A stretch of 64,000 bases of DNA from Mycolicibacterium senegalense (GTDB taxonomy: Bacteria > Actinomycetota > Actinomycetes > Mycobacteriales > Mycobacteriaceae), in assembly GCF_019645875.1 (NCBI RefSeq), contig NZ_CP081000.1, forward strand, positions 620,001 through 684,000. Direction: 5' to 3'. Every line of letters starts with the position of its first letter. Position 1 is the first letter of the stretch. Positions 49,733 to 60,575 of the stretch are shown here, piece by piece. The position numbers were made by a program, and so were the translations under genes. A model generated the notes under the pieces. It searched no databases. It was not told where the DNA came from and worked only from the letters and a program-made list of their open reading frames with translations.

Positions 49733-51559
49733 ATGGGTAGTGACACGCTTGCGGCTCCAACACAGGGAGCGCCCCGGCTTGATCGCGATGTGATCAGCCG
49801 CTTCGCCACATGCTGTCGTGCGCTGGGCTTGACGGTGAACGACCGGCAACGGCCGGCCGATGCCGACGCGGCCCGGACCGGCTTTGCTGGTCTGACACGT
49901 ATCGCGCATGACCACTGTGACGCCTGGACGGGCCTGGCCGCCGCGGGCGATGTGTCCGGACCGGTCATCGACGCGGTATGGCGCACGCGGGGCAGCGCCG
50001 GACTGTTGCAGCGGGAGATCGAACTGGCTGCCGGTGACCTCGGCTTCACCTACGACAGCGGCCTGTACCTGCGGTTCCGTGCCAGCGAGGTGGACGACTT
50101 CCAGCTGGCCTACGCCGCGCGCCTTGCTGCCGAGGGCCGACTCGCCGAGGCCGACGCGCTGGTGGGCGAGCTGCTCGCCCATCGTCCCGGATGGCTCAAC
50201 GCCACCTGGCTGCGAGTGGCGTTCAATCACCACGCCCAGCGGTGGAATGACGTGGTGCGGCTGCTCACCCCGGTCGTCACCAACCCCTCGCTCGACGAGG
50301 TCACCGCCCACGCCGTGCGCACCACCCTCGGCATCGCGCTGGCGCGGCTCGGCATGTTGGCCCCTGCGCTGTCCTACCTGGAGGATCCTTCCGGTCCGGT
50401 CGCGGTGGCCGCGCTCGACGGTGCACTCGCCAAGGCGCTGACCTTGCGCGCCCAGGGTGAGGACGAGGACGCAGCAGAGGTTCTGCAGGATCTGTTCGCC
50501 GCGCACCCGGAGAACAAGCAGGTCGAAGAGGCGCTGCTGGATTCGACGTTCGGGCTGCTGATCACCAACGCCGCACGTATCGACGCCCGCACCGATCCGT
50601 GGGATCCCGAGACCGAACCGTCGGAGTCCGACTTCGTCGACCCGGGCGCCAAGGAGCGCAAGGCGCACCTGCTGGTCGAGGCAGAAGCCGAGCTGGCGGA
50701 GTTCATCGGCCTGGAAGAAGTGAAGTTCCAGGTGGCCCGGCTCAAGAGCTCGGTGGCCATGTCGATCCGTCGTCAGGAACGCGGGCTGGCCGTCGCGCAG
50801 CGCACCAACCACCTGGTGTTCGCCGGTCCGCCCGGAACGGGTAAGACCACCATCGCGCGCGTCGTCGCCAAGATCTACTGCGGCCTGGGGCTTCTCAAGA
50901 AGGAGACCGTCCGCGAGGTGCACCGTGCCGACCTCATCGGTCAGCACATCGGTGAGACCGAGGCCAAGACCAACGCGATCATCGACAGCGCACTGGACGG
51001 CGTGCTGTTCCTCGACGAGGCGTACGCGCTGGTGTCCACCGGCGCCAAGAATGACTTCGGTCTGGTCGCCATCGACACCCTGCTGGCCCGCATGGAGAAC
51101 GACCGCGACCGGCTCGTGGTGATCGTCGCGGGTTACCGCAAGGACCTCGACATGTTCCTGGACACCAACGAGGGTCTGCGCTCCCGCTTCACGCGCAGCA
51201 TCGACTTCCCGTCCTACTCGTCGTCCGAACTCGTCGAGATCGCCGAGCGGATGGCCGAGAAGCGAGACAGCACCTTCGAGAAGGCCGCTCACGACGAGAT
51301 GGAGAAGCTGTTCGGACACCTGGCCGAGGCCACCACGCCCGACGCTGCCGGTGTGCCGCGGCGCAGCCTGGACATCGCCGGTAACGGCCGATTCGTCCGA
51401 AACCTGGTGGAGCGTTCCGAGGAGGAACGCGAGTACCGCCTTGATCATTCCGACCAGGACGACTTCACCGACGAGGAGATGATGACGATCACCGCCGGTG
51501 ACGTGACGAATTCGGCGGCCCCGCTGCTGCGCGGCCTGGGATTGACGGTGCCCGAATGA
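49733..51559 (+). CDS. eccA3: ESX-3 AAA+ ATPase EccA3
   Basis: 608-residue cytosolic AAA+ ATPase of the ESX-3 type VII secretion system. The N-terminal half is a TPR-like helical domain that binds substrates; the C-terminal CbxX/CfqX ATPase has Walker A GPPGTGKTT near residue 367 and Walker B VLFLDEAYAL near 423-432. It is thought to release the EspG3 chaperone from PE/PPE or power recycling. ATG 49733 gives an N-terminus about 20 residues shorter than the M. tuberculosis protein. No strong ribosome-binding site is seen. The stop overlaps eccB3 by four bases. Confidence 0.97.
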   Translation: MGSDTLAAPTQGAPRLDRDVISRFATCCRALGLTVNDRQRPADADAARTGFAGLTRIAHDHCDAWTGLAAAGDVSGPVIDAVWRTRGSAGLLQREIELAAGDLGFTYDSGLYLRFRASEVDDFQLAYAARLAAEGRLAEADALVGELLAHRPGWLNATWLRVAFNHHAQRWNDVVRLLTPVVTNPSLDEVTAHAVRTTLGIALARLGMLAPALSYLEDPSGPVAVAALDGALAKALTLRAQGEDEDAAEVLQDLFAAHPENKQVEEALLDSTFGLLITNAARIDARTDPWDPETEPSESDFVDPGAKERKAHLLVEAEAELAEFIGLEEVKFQVARLKSSVAMSIRRQERGLAVAQRTNHLVFAGPPGTGKTTIARVVAKIYCGLGLLKKETVREVHRADLIGQHIGETEAKTNAIIDSALDGVLFLDEAYALVSTGAKNDFGLVAIDTLLARMENDRDRLVVIVAGYRKDLDMFLDTNEGLRSRFTRSIDFPSYSSSELVEIAERMAEKRDSTFEKAAHDEMEKLFGHLAEATTPDAAGVPRRSLDIAGNGRFVRNLVERSEEEREYRLDHSDQDDFTDEEMMTITAGDVTNSAAPLLRGLGLTVPE

Positions 51560-53115
51560 CCGCGCCGAACTCTTCCGACGAGCGCCGGTCCTTCTCGTCG
51601 CGTACGCCCAACAATGAGAACCCCGACGGTGTGCAGTACCGTCGCGGCTTCGTCACCCGTCATCAGGTCACCGGCTGGCGATTCGTCATGCGCCGCATCG
51701 CTTCCGGCGTCGCACTGCACGACACCCGCATGCTGGTCGACCCGCTGCGCACGCAGAGTCGTGCGGTGATGACCGGCGCGCTGATCCTGGTCACCGGTCT
51801 GATCGGTTGCTTCATCTTCTCGTTGGTCCGCCCCGGCGGAGCCGCCGGAAACGACGCGGTGCTCGCCGATCGGTCGACGTCAGCCTTGTATGTGCGGGTC
51901 GGGGAGCAGCTGCATCCGGTGCTCAACCTGACCTCGGCGCGGTTGATCGCGGGCAAGGCCGACAACCCGACCACCGTCAAGACCAGCGAGATCGACAAGT
52001 TCCCGCGCGGCAACCTGCTGGGTATCCCGGGGGCGCCGGAGCGGATGGTGCAGAGCACCAGCACGAGCGCGGATTGGACTGTGTGCGACAGCAACTCGGG
52101 TTCATCCGCCGGCGTGACCGTGATCGCGGGAACGCTCGGATCCGGTGAGGAGCGGGCGCTGCCCCTCACTGCGGGACAGGCGGTGCTGGTGCACCACAGC
52201 GGCGGCCCCACCCCGGGTGACTGGCTGTTGTGGGACGGCAAGCGCAGCCCGATCGACCTGAACAACCGCGCGGTCACCGATGCGCTCGGTTTCGGCTCCG
52301 ACATCCCGGCTCCGCGGCCGATCGCCGCGGGCCTGTTCAACGCGATCCCCGAGGCGCCCGCACTGGCTGCTCCGGCGGTCGCCGGAGCAGGAGCGCCGGC
52401 GCCGTTCGAGTTGTCGACGCCGGCGCCGGTGGGCGCGGTGGTCTCGGCGGCCGAGGCCGACAACACCGTCCGCTACTACGCTGTGCTGCCGGAGGGCCTG
52501 CAGCCGATCTCGCCGGTGCTCGCCGCGATCATGCGCAACACCGATTCCTTTGGGCTGCAACAGCCGCCGCGGCTGGGGGCCGATGAGGTAGCCCGCACCC
52601 CGGTGGCCCACGGCATCGACACCGCCGCCTACCCGACGAACACCTTCGAGCTGGTATCCGACTCGGCGGCCCCGGTGACCTGTGCGCAGTGGAGCAAGCC
52701 GGCCGGTGCGACGGAGAGCCGGCTGAGCCTGTTGTCCGGCGCGGCCCTGCCGATCCCCGACGGACAGCGCAGTGTCGACCTGGTCGGTGCGGGGGCCAAC
52801 GGCGCGGCCACTCGGGTTGCGCTGGCACCGGGTACCGGATACCTGGTCCAGACCGTGGGCGCCGAACCGGGATCGCCGACCGCGGGCTCGCAGTTCTGGG
52901 TGAGCGATACCGGTGTGCGCTATGGCATCGAGACCAACGGTGACACCAAAACCCTTGCCGCGCTTGGTCTCACCTCGCCTGCCCTACCTATCCCGTGGTC
53001 GATCCTGACGCAGTTCGCTGCCGGTCCGACCCTGTCCCGTGGCGACGCCCTGACCGCACACGATGCGCTGTCGCCCAATGCAAATGCTGCACGCCTGGAG
53101 GCGACGACCCGATGA
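51556..53115 (+). CDS. eccB3: ESX-3 core component EccB3
   Basis: 519-residue membrane component of the secretion machine. The N-terminus is cytosolic ([20 protein letters not shown]), one transmembrane helix lies at about 70-92 ([20 protein letters not shown]), and the rest is a periplasmic repeat domain with a disulfide pair. An Ala/Pro-rich insert (about 255-300, [20 protein letters not shown]) separates periplasmic repeats. Both ends overlap neighbours by four bases (eccA3 and eccC3), so translation is coupled. Confidence 0.97.
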   Translation: MTAPNSSDERRSFSSRTPNNENPDGVQYRRGFVTRHQVTGWRFVMRRIASGVALHDTRMLVDPLRTQSRAVMTGALILVTGLIGCFIFSLVRPGGAAGNDAVLADRSTSALYVRVGEQLHPVLNLTSARLIAGKADNPTTVKTSEIDKFPRGNLLGIPGAPERMVQSTSTSADWTVCDSNSGSSAGVTVIAGTLGSGEERALPLTAGQAVLVHHSGGPTPGDWLLWDGKRSPIDLNNRAVTDALGFGSDIPAPRPIAAGLFNAIPEAPALAAPAVAGAGAPAPFELSTPAPVGAVVSAAEADNTVRYYAVLPEGLQPISPVLAAIMRNTDSFGLQQPPRLGADEVARTPVAHGIDTAAYPTNTFELVSDSAAPVTCAQWSKPAGATESRLSLLSGAALPIPDGQRSVDLVGAGANGAATRVALAPGTGYLVQTVGAEPGSPTAGSQFWVSDTGVRYGIETNGDTKTLAALGLTSPALPIPWSILTQFAAGPTLSRGDALTAHDALSPNANAARLEATTR

Positions 53116-56100
53116 GCCGGCTGATCTTCGAGCACCAGCGGAGGCTGGCCCCGCCCACCACCCGCAAGGGCACCATCACCATCGAGCCGCCGCCGCAGTT
53201 GCCGCGGGTGGTTCCACCGTCGCTACTGCGCCGGGTGCTGCCGTTCCTGATCGTCATCCTGATCGTGGGAATGATCGTGGCGTTGGTGGCCACCGGGATG
53301 CGGATGATCTCGCCCACGACGCTGTTCTTCCCGTTCGTGTTGCTGTTGGCGGCCACCGCGCTCTACCGCGGCTCCGACAACAAGATGCGCACCGAAGAGG
53401 TCGACGCCGAGCGGGCCGACTATCTGCGCTACCTGTCGGTGGTCCGCGACAACGTGCGTGCCCACGCCGCCGAGCAGCGGGCGGCCCTGGAGTGGTCGCA
53501 CCCGGAACCCGAGGCGCTGGCGGTCATCCCCGGCACGCGCCGGCAGTGGGAGCGCGACCCGCGCGACCGTGACTTCCTGGTGCTGCGTGCCGGGCTGCAC
53601 GACGTGCCGCTGGATGCCGCGCTGAAGGTCAAGGACACCGCGGACGAGATCGACCTGGAACCGGTGTCGCACAGCACCCTTCGTGGATTGCTCGATGTGC
53701 AGCGCACCGTGCGCGACGCCCCGACGGGCATCGACGTCACCAAGCTGGCCCGGATCACCGTGATCGGTGAGGCCGAGGAAGTTCGCGACGCGCTGCGGGC
53801 CTGGATCGCCCAGGCCGTCACCTGGCACGACCCGACCATGCTGGGGGTGGCACTGGCCTCACCTGATGTCGATGCCGACACCTGGTCATGGCTCAAATGG
53901 CTGCCGCACGTCGATATTCCGTCTCAGGCCGACGGTGTCGGCCCGGCGCGGTACCTGACCACCGGTGTCAGCGAGCTTCGCGGCCAACTCGATTCGGCCC
54001 TGGCCGGACGGCCGGCCTTCCCGGCGGTCGCCGACCAGGCACTCAAGCACCTGCTGGTCGTGCTCGACGATCCCGAAGCCGATCCCGACGACATCGCGCG
54101 CAAGCCCGGTCTCACCGGCGTGACCGTGATCCATCGCAGCGACAAGCTGCCCAACCGCGAGCAGTACCCCGACCCCGAGCGGCCGATCCTTCGGGTCGTC
54201 GAGGGCCGGATCGAGCGGTGGCAGAGCAGCGGATGGCAGCCCTATGTCGACAAGGCCGACGCGATGTCGGCCGCCGCGGCTGCCCACATCGCGCGGCGGT
54301 TGTCGCGCTGGGATTCCAACCCCGGCTATGTGCGGTCGACCGCGACCGGCGGCGCCACCTTCACGACGCTGCTCGACATCCCGGACGCCTCGTCGCTCGA
54401 CGTGGCCAGCCTGTGGGCTCCGCGGAACCGCGACGACGAACTGCGGGTGCCGATCGGTGTGACCGCCACCGGTGAGCCGCTGTACTTCGACCTCAAGGAC
54501 GAGGCCGAGGGCGGGATGGGGCCGCACGGCCTGATGATCGGTATGACCGGTTCGGGCAAGTCCCAGACCCTGATGTCGATCCTGTTGTCGCTGTTGACCA
54601 CTCACTCCGCTGAGCGGCTCATCGTGATCTACGCCGACTTCAAGGGCGAGGCCGGCGCCGACATCTTCCGCAACTTCCCACAGGTGGTCGCGGTCATCTC
54701 GAACATGGCCGAGAAGCGGTCGCTGGCCGACCGGTTCGCCGACACCCTGCGCGGTGAGGTGGCCCGTCGTGAGCAGATGCTCAAGGAAGCCGGCCGCCGG
54801 GTCCAGGGCAGTGCCTTCAACTCGGTCACCGAGTACGAAGCTGCCATCGCAGCGGGGCACGACCTGCCCCCGATGCCGACGCTGTTCGTGGTCGCCGACG
54901 AGTTCACCCTGATGCTCGCCGAGCATCCCGAGTACGCGGACCTGTTCGACTACGTCGCGCGCAAGGGCCGCTCGTTCCGGATCCACATCCTGTTCGCGTC
55001 GCAGACGCTGGATGTGGGCCGGATCAAGGACATCGACAAGAACACGTCGTACCGGATCGGCCTGAAAGTGGCCAGCCCCAGCATCTCCCGGCAGATCATC
55101 GGGGTCGAGGACGCCTATCACATCGAATCCGGACGCGAGCACAAGGGCGAGGGCTTCCTGGTGCCGGCTCCCGGCGCGGTGCCGATCAAGTTCCGCAGTA
55201 CCTACGTCGACGGCATCTACGACCCGCCACGGGCCGAGAAGTCGATCGTGGTGCGGGCCCTGCCGCAGCCGCAGCTGTTCACGGCCTCGCGCGTCGAGCC
55301 CGAACCCGACACGATCATCGTTAGCAACGAGCCCGAGGTCGACGTCGCGCCGCCGCGCAAGCTCATCGCCACCATCGGCGATCAGCTCGCCACCTACGGT
55401 CCGCAGGCACCCAAGCTGTGGCTGCCGCCGCTGGACGAAGCGATCGCGCTGGACGACGTGCTGGCCGGCACCGACATCGAACCCGGCCAATTGCGTTGGC
55501 CGCTGGGTGAAATCGACAAGCCGTTCGAGATGCGCCGCGACGCTTTGGTGTACGACGCGAACTCGTCGGCCGCCAACGTGCTGATCCACGGCGGTCCGCG
55601 CTCGGGCAAGTCGACCGCGCTGCAGACGTTCGTGCTGTCGGCGGCCGCCCTGCACTCGCCGAGCGAGGTGAGCTTCTATTGCCTGGATTACGGCGGTGGA
55701 CAGCTGGCCGGCCTGGCAGATCTGGCCCACGTCGGCAGCGTGGCCACGCCGCTGGAGCCTGAGCGCATCCGCCGTACCTTCGGCGAGCTCGAGCAGCTGC
55801 TGCAGGCCCGTCAGCGCCAAGGTGCCGTCAGCCGGGTGGGCAGCTATTCCGACGGCTACGGCGAAGTGTTCCTGGTCATCGACAACCTCTACGCGTTCAG
55901 CCGGGACAACACGGACACGTTCAACACCCGTAACCCGTTGCTGGCCAAGGTGACCGAGCTGGCCAACAGCGGGCTGGCCTACGGCATCCACGTCGTCATC
56001 ACCACGCCGAACTGGCTGGAGGTGCCGCTGGCCATGCGCGACGGCCTGGGCCTGCGGCTGGAACTCAAGCTGCACGACAGCCACGACAGCATCGTCCGGG

Positions 56101-57080
56101 TGGTGGGTGCGCTGCGCCGTCCGGCCGAGTCGGTGCCCGCCGATCAGCCTGGCCGCGGTCTGACCATGGCTGCCGAGCACTTCCTGTTCGCCGAGCCGCA
56201 GTTGAGCGACATCGCCGTGATCAACGCGCGCTACCCGGGGCAGAGCGCACCGCCGGTGCGCTTGCTGCCCACCGCGCTGGCTCCGGCCGCGCTGGCACCG
56301 CTGTACCCGGCTCCCGAGCATGTGGTGATCGGCCAGCGGGAAGAGGACCTGGCGCCGGTCGTGCTCGACTTCAAGACCAATCCGCTGCTGGCGGTGTTCG
56401 GCGACACGCGGTCGGGCAAGACGACGCTGTTGCGACACATCATCCGGACCATCCGCGAGAACTCGCGGCCGGACGAGGTGGCCTTCACCGTCATCGATCG
56501 GCGGCTGCACCTGGTCGAGGAGCCGTTGTTCCCGGACAACGAGTACACCGCCAACATCGACCGCGTCCTGCCGGCGATGCTGGGTCTATCGGCGCTGATC
56601 GAGAAGCGCCGTCCGCCGGCCGGTTTGAGCCCGCAAGAGCTCAGCGCCTGGAACCAGCGGACCGGGACCGATGGTCACATCCACTATCTGATCATCGACG
56701 ACGTCGACCAGATCCCCGACGGGCCCGCGGTCAGCGGACCGTTCGCCGGGCAGCGGCCCTGGACCAACATCGTGAACTTGTTGGCCGAGGCCACCGATCT
56801 GGGCCTGCGCGTGATCGTGACGGCCCGGGCCACCGGATCGGCGCACGCGGTGATGACCGCACCGCTGCTGCGTCGTCTCAACGATCTGCAGGCGACCACG
56901 TTGATGCTGTCGGGCAATCCCGCCGACAGCGGCAAGCTCCGCGGGCACCGGTTCGCCCGGTTCCCGGCGGGACGCGGCATGTTGCTCGGCGACGGCGATG
57001 CGCCCGAGTTCGTCCAGCTCGTCAACCCACTCATCGATGACACGGCACTGTCCGTGAACAACGGGAGAAAGGAATTCTGA
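53112..57080 (+). CDS. eccC3: ESX-3 FtsK/SpoIIIE ATPase EccC3
   Basis: 1322-residue motor of ESX-3. Two N-terminal transmembrane helices (about 42-62 and 70-86) precede a DUF/stalk domain and three ATPase domains with Walker A motifs GMTGSGKS (about 477), GGPRSGKST (about 826) and GDTRSGKTT (about 1096). All three are intact. A single fused chain is the rule for ESX-3, in contrast with split EccCa/EccCb of ESX-1. ATG 53112 overlaps the eccB3 stop; the frame open to 52995 lies inside eccB3. Its stop shares one base with the PE5 start. Confidence 0.97.
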   Translation: MSRLIFEHQRRLAPPTTRKGTITIEPPPQLPRVVPPSLLRRVLPFLIVILIVGMIVALVATGMRMISPTTLFFPFVLLLAATALYRGSDNKMRTEEVDAERADYLRYLSVVRDNVRAHAAEQRAALEWSHPEPEALAVIPGTRRQWERDPRDRDFLVLRAGLHDVPLDAALKVKDTADEIDLEPVSHSTLRGLLDVQRTVRDAPTGIDVTKLARITVIGEAEEVRDALRAWIAQAVTWHDPTMLGVALASPDVDADTWSWLKWLPHVDIPSQADGVGPARYLTTGVSELRGQLDSALAGRPAFPAVADQALKHLLVVLDDPEADPDDIARKPGLTGVTVIHRSDKLPNREQYPDPERPILRVVEGRIERWQSSGWQPYVDKADAMSAAAAAHIARRLSRWDSNPGYVRSTATGGATFTTLLDIPDASSLDVASLWAPRNRDDELRVPIGVTATGEPLYFDLKDEAEGGMGPHGLMIGMTGSGKSQTLMSILLSLLTTHSAERLIVIYADFKGEAGADIFRNFPQVVAVISNMAEKRSLADRFADTLRGEVARREQMLKEAGRRVQGSAFNSVTEYEAAIAAGHDLPPMPTLFVVADEFTLMLAEHPEYADLFDYVARKGRSFRIHILFASQTLDVGRIKDIDKNTSYRIGLKVASPSISRQIIGVEDAYHIESGREHKGEGFLVPAPGAVPIKFRSTYVDGIYDPPRAEKSIVVRALPQPQLFTASRVEPEPDTIIVSNEPEVDVAPPRKLIATIGDQLATYGPQAPKLWLPPLDEAIALDDVLAGTDIEPGQLRWPLGEIDKPFEMRRDALVYDANSSAANVLIHGGPRSGKSTALQTFVLSAAALHSPSEVSFYCLDYGGGQLAGLADLAHVGSVATPLEPERIRRTFGELEQLLQARQRQGAVSRVGSYSDGYGEVFLVIDNLYAFSRDNTDTFNTRNPLLAKVTELANSGLAYGIHVVITTPNWLEVPLAMRDGLGLRLELKLHDSHDSIVRVVGALRRPAESVPADQPGRGLTMAAEHFLFAEPQLSDIAVINARYPGQSAPPVRLLPTALAPAALAPLYPAPEHVVIGQREEDLAPVVLDFKTNPLLAVFGDTRSGKTTLLRHIIRTIRENSRPDEVAFTVIDRRLHLVEEPLFPDNEYTANIDRVLPAMLGLSALIEKRRPPAGLSPQELSAWNQRTGTDGHIHYLIIDDVDQIPDGPAVSGPFAGQRPWTNIVNLLAEATDLGLRVIVTARATGSAHAVMTAPLLRRLNDLQATTLMLSGNPADSGKLRGHRFARFPAGRGMLLGDGDAPEFVQLVNPLIDDTALSVNNGRKEF

Positions 57081-57391
57081 TGACATTGCGGGTAGTTCCG
57101 GAAGGATTGACCGCCGCGAGCGCGGCCGTCGAAGCGCTCACCGCTCGTCTGGCCGCCGCTCATGCGGCCGCGGCCCCCGTCGTCTCGGCGGTGATCCCGC
57201 CGGCCGCGGACGCGGTGTCGCTGCAGACCGCGACCGGGTTCAGCGCGCACGGCGCCCAGCACTCGGCGTTGGCTGCCCAGGGCGTCGAGGAACTCGGCCG
57301 CTCGGGTGTCGGTGTCGGCGAGTCCGGTGCCAGCTACGTCACCGGTGACGCGATGGCGGCTGCGTCGTACATGACTGCGCGCGGCCTCTGA
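57080..57391 (+). CDS. PE5: PE family protein PE5
   Basis: 103-residue PE protein. It forms the helical hairpin that pairs with PPE4 and carries the secretion signal Y86-x-x-x-D90 (YVTGD). It is secreted by ESX-3 and linked to siderophore-mediated iron use. Position after eccC3 matches Rv0285. It overlaps the eccC3 stop by one base and PPE4 starts one base after its stop. Confidence 0.95.
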   Translation: MTLRVVPEGLTAASAAVEALTARLAAAHAAAAPVVSAVIPPAADAVSLQTATGFSAHGAQHSALAAQGVEELGRSGVGVGESGASYVTGDAMAAASYMTARGL

Positions 57392-57392
57392 C

Positions 57393-58979
57393 ATGACCGC
57401 CCCCATCTGGATGGCCCTACCACCTGAGGTGCACTCGACGCTGCTCTCCAGCGGCCCGGGCGCCGGGTCGTTGCTGGCCGCGGCGGGGGCCTGGCAGGCG
57501 CTGAGCACCGAATACGCTTCGGCGGCAGCAGAACTCACCAGTGTGCTGGGCGGAGTGCAGGCCGGGTCGTGGGAGGGTCCGAGCTCAGAGCAGTACGTCG
57601 CGGCCCACGGGCCGTACCTGATGTGGCTGGCGCAGCAGAGTGCCAACAGCGCGGCGGTGGCGGTGCAGCACGAGACGGCGGCCGCGGCCTACACCACCGC
57701 GGTGGCCACCATGCCGACCCTGCCCGAGTTGGCTCTCAACCACGTGGTCCACGGCGTCCTGATCGCTACGAACTTCTTCGGTATCAACACGATTCCGATC
57801 GCGGTCAACGAGGCCGACTACGTCCGGATGTGGATCCAAGCGGCCACCACGATGGCGACCTACCAGGCCGTGGCGGGAGCTGCGGTGATGGCGGCCCCGG
57901 CCGGCGCGCCGTCGCCGATGTTGCTCAAACCCGGCGTGGGCGAGGCGGGTACCGCTTCGGCCAACGCGCAGCAGATGATGGCGCAGGGCACCGCCACGGA
58001 TTCCGGGGCGGCGCTGACCAACGCCGATGCGACCGCTGACAACGAGTACCCGAATCTGCCGCAGTGGTTGGTGGACTACCTGGGCAACGACTCGATGATC
58101 GGCGGCAAGGATCTGCTGAGGTTCCTCAACGATCCGCTGGGAACCATTCAGCAGATGCTGACGGACTTGATGACCAATCCGGCAGGATTCCTGACCACCT
58201 GGGGTCCGTTCTTGTTCGGCGTGATCTACCAGATGATCTTCCAGCCCGTCGGTTGGGGCACCTGGATCAGCGTTGCGTTGTCGCCGTTCCTGATCCCGCT
58301 CCTCGGCATCGGCCTGGCCGCGCTGGGATTCCTCGACCTGCTCCCCACCGACGAGGTACCGGAAGAGGCACCGGCCGACGCCGATGCCCCGCCGGTTCCG
58401 GTTCGCGCCGATCAGAGCCTGCCGGTGGCCGGCCTGGGCCCGGCGGGCATCGGCGCCGGTGCGCCGGCCGCCCCCGCGGGTGCACCCGCCGCCGGCGCGG
58501 GAGGTGCCGCGGCGCCGGCTCCGGTCGCGGCGGCGGCTTTCGCTCCTTACGCCGTGATGGGCAACGACCCCGATGAGGGATTCAGCCCGACGGTGGGCGG
58601 CAAGTCCAGTGCCTCGGCACCGGCCTCCGGTATCCCCGCGGCCGCGTCCGGTGTGGCAGCGTCGCTGGCGGCGCGGCGCAAGCGTCGACGCAAGCGGGGT
58701 GCGGCACTGGAAGACCACGCCTATGCGGATGCCTACATGGACTACGAGGCACCTGATCCGGAACCGGCGCCGAAGCCGGAACCACGTGTGCGTGCCTCCG
58801 AAAGCGGCGCCGGAACCATGGGATTCACCGGCACCGAAACGAAATCCGAGGCGACCGCGGCAGGTTTGACCACCTTGTCCGGCGAGAGATTCGACGAGAG
58901 CCCCGTCTCGCCGATGCTGCCCGGTTCCTGGGAGCCCGACGAGGGTCCGGTTGATCCGGAAGGGGGTTCGCGCAGCTGA
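57393..58979 (+). CDS. PPE4: PPE family protein PPE4
   Basis: 528-residue PPE protein. The PPE motif is at residues 10-12 ([12 protein letters not shown]), and the WxG-type motif W60-E-G62 ([11 protein letters not shown]) fits. After the helical PPE domain (about 1-175) come a hydrophobic stretch (about 258-312) and a low-complexity Ala/Pro/Gly-rich tail with an Arg/Lys cluster ([20 protein letters not shown]). It pairs with PE5 and is recognised by EspG3. Length is close to Rv0286. Confidence 0.95.
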   Translation: MTAPIWMALPPEVHSTLLSSGPGAGSLLAAAGAWQALSTEYASAAAELTSVLGGVQAGSWEGPSSEQYVAAHGPYLMWLAQQSANSAAVAVQHETAAAAYTTAVATMPTLPELALNHVVHGVLIATNFFGINTIPIAVNEADYVRMWIQAATTMATYQAVAGAAVMAAPAGAPSPMLLKPGVGEAGTASANAQQMMAQGTATDSGAALTNADATADNEYPNLPQWLVDYLGNDSMIGGKDLLRFLNDPLGTIQQMLTDLMTNPAGFLTTWGPFLFGVIYQMIFQPVGWGTWISVALSPFLIPLLGIGLAALGFLDLLPTDEVPEEAPADADAPPVPVRADQSLPVAGLGPAGIGAGAPAAPAGAPAAGAGGAAAPAPVAAAAFAPYAVMGNDPDEGFSPTVGGKSSASAPASGIPAAASGVAASLAARRKRRRKRGAALEDHAYADAYMDYEAPDPEPAPKPEPRVRASESGAGTMGFTGTETKSEATAAGLTTLSGERFDESPVSPMLPGSWEPDEGPVDPEGGSRS

Positions 58980-59028
58980 CCAGACCGCCCGTGCACGACC
59001 AACCACCAACGATCCGAAAGGAAAAACC

Positions 59029-59322
59029 ATGAGCCTGTTGGATGCTCACATCCCCCAGCTGATCGCTTCCGAGGCCGCCTTCGGCGCCAAGGCCGCGCTG
59101 ATGCGCAGCACCATTGCCCAGGCCGAGCAGGCCGCCATGTCGTCGCAGGCCTACCACATGGGTGAGGCTTCTGCCGCGTTCCAGGCCGCCCACGCCCGGT
59201 TCGTCGAGGTGTCGGCCAAGGTCAACGCGCTGCTCGACATCGCGCAGCTCAACCTCGGCGACGCCGCGAGCACCTACGTCGCCCAGGATGCCGCCGCCGC
59301 CAGCACCTACACCTCGGTCTAG
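59029..59322 (+). CDS. esxG: ESX-3 WXG100-type substrate EsxG
   Basis: 97-residue helical-hairpin protein that pairs with EsxH. The WxG position is replaced by H43-M-G45 ([14 protein letters not shown]), as in other EsxG proteins that lack the tryptophan. The secretion signal Y83-x-x-x-D87 (YVAQD) follows. ATG 59029 has AAAGGA upstream; the frame open to 58951 overlaps PPE4. The 49-base gap to PPE4 is the longest in the operon and could hold a secondary promoter. Confidence 0.97.
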   Translation: MSLLDAHIPQLIASEAAFGAKAALMRSTIAQAEQAAMSSQAYHMGEASAAFQAAHARFVEVSAKVNALLDIAQLNLGDAASTYVAQDAAAASTYTSV

Positions 59323-59351
59323 CCGAACACGCAACGGATACAGGAGTTTTC

Positions 59352-59639
59352 ATGTCTCAGATCATGTACAACTACCCGGCCATGCTGGCTCACGCCGGGG
59401 AAATGAACACCTACTCGGGCGCTCTGCACGCCGTCGGCGCCGACATCGCCGCCGAGCAGGCCGCGCTGAGCAGCGCCTGGCAGGGTGACACCGGTATGAC
59501 CTACCAGGCCTGGCAGGCACAGTGGAACCAGGCCATGGAAGAGCTCACCCGCGCCTACCGTGCGATGGCATCGACCCACGAGATGAACACCATGTCGATG
59601 AGCGCGCGTGACGCGGCCGAAGGGGCCAAGTGGGGTTGA
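59352..59639 (+). CDS. esxH: ESX-3 WXG100-type substrate EsxH
   Basis: 95-residue partner of EsxG (TB10.4 family). The WxG motif is W43-Q-G45 (SAWQGDTG). H14, H76 and E77, part of the zinc site described for M. tuberculosis EsxH, are kept, but position 70 is Arg (RAYRAM) rather than His. ATG 59352 has AGGAG 5 bases upstream. The pair is secreted as a heterodimer and supports iron acquisition. Confidence 0.97.
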   Translation: MSQIMYNYPAMLAHAGEMNTYSGALHAVGADIAAEQAALSSAWQGDTGMTYQAWQAQWNQAMEELTRAYRAMASTHEMNTMSMSARDAAEGAKWG

Positions 59640-59655
59640 TGCCGGAGGCTCCGCG

Positions 59656-60573
59656 TTGAGCACCGGAGCCAACGCGGTCGAGCTGACCACCGATCAGGCC
59701 TGGTACCTCGCCGAGGTGCTCGGTGCCGGAGCGTACCCGTGGGTGCTGGCCATCACGCCGCCTTACAGCGAGCCGGCGCAGCGGTTCGGCTTTGCCGCCG
59801 AGCAGACCGCTGAACTGACCAGGATGGGTGTGCTCGACGCCAGTGGTGCGGTGAATCCGCAGGTGGCGCAGTGGGTTCGGCTGGTGTGCCGAGCAACCCA
59901 GTGGCTCGATCTGCGGTTTGTCTCCGGCCCGGGGGATCTGCTGCGCGGGATCTTGGCGCGCCGTGAGGGGCGCACGGTTGTCGTGCTGCGCAACGCGCAG
60001 TTGGTGACGTTCACCGAGATGGACATCACCCATCCCCACGCGTTGGTGCCGGTGCTCACTGCCGGACTCTCGCAGCGCAGGCCGGCACGGTTCGAGGAGT
60101 TCGCATTGCCGGCAGAGGCCGGTGCCCGAGCGGACGAGCAGATCCGCAACGGCACACCGCTGATCGAAGTGCTGGGATTCCTCGGTGTCCCGGCCTCGGC
60201 CCGGCCGATCGTGGAATCGGTGTTCGACGGACGGCGTACGTACGTCGAGATCGTCGCCGGCGAGCACCGCGACGGTCACCGGGTCACCACCCAAGTGGGG
60301 GTCAGCATCATCGACACCCCCGAGGGGCGGATCCTGGTCTCCCCGTCAAAAGCTTTTGACGGGGAGTGGATCTCGACCTTCACGGCGGGCACGGCCGAAG
60401 CGATCGCGATGGCGATCGAGCGGCTCACTGCCTCGCTGCCGAGCGGCTCCTGGTTCCCGGACCAGCCGCTCATCCGCGACTTCGACGAAGTGGCGGCGCC
60501 CGACCGCGTAGTAACCAACAGCGCTGCATCCCACAGCGATTCACGCTCCATGAGAAGAACCCAGAAAGCATAG
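59656..60573 (+). CDS. espG3: ESX-3 chaperone EspG3
   Basis: 305-residue cytosolic chaperone that binds the tip of PE-PPE dimers and directs them to ESX-3. The N-terminus [20 protein letters not shown] and the central [20 protein letters not shown] match the family. TTG 59656 is taken as the start because GGAGG (59644-59648) lies 7 bases upstream and the gene would otherwise begin inside esxH. It is 16 bases from esxH and 2 bases from eccD3. Confidence 0.94.
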   Translation: MSTGANAVELTTDQAWYLAEVLGAGAYPWVLAITPPYSEPAQRFGFAAEQTAELTRMGVLDASGAVNPQVAQWVRLVCRATQWLDLRFVSGPGDLLRGILARREGRTVVVLRNAQLVTFTEMDITHPHALVPVLTAGLSQRRPARFEEFALPAEAGARADEQIRNGTPLIEVLGFLGVPASARPIVESVFDGRRTYVEIVAGEHRDGHRVTTQVGVSIIDTPEGRILVSPSKAFDGEWISTFTAGTAEAIAMAIERLTASLPSGSWFPDQPLIRDFDEVAAPDRVVTNSAASHSDSRSMRRTQKA

Positions 60574-60575
60574 GA

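Noticed and set aside
53886..56510. 874-codon minus-strand open frame inside eccC3
   Set aside because: It is antisense to a fully conserved ATPase; its composition (His/Arg/Gly/Gln-rich, no domain) is the usual shadow of a GC-rich gene.
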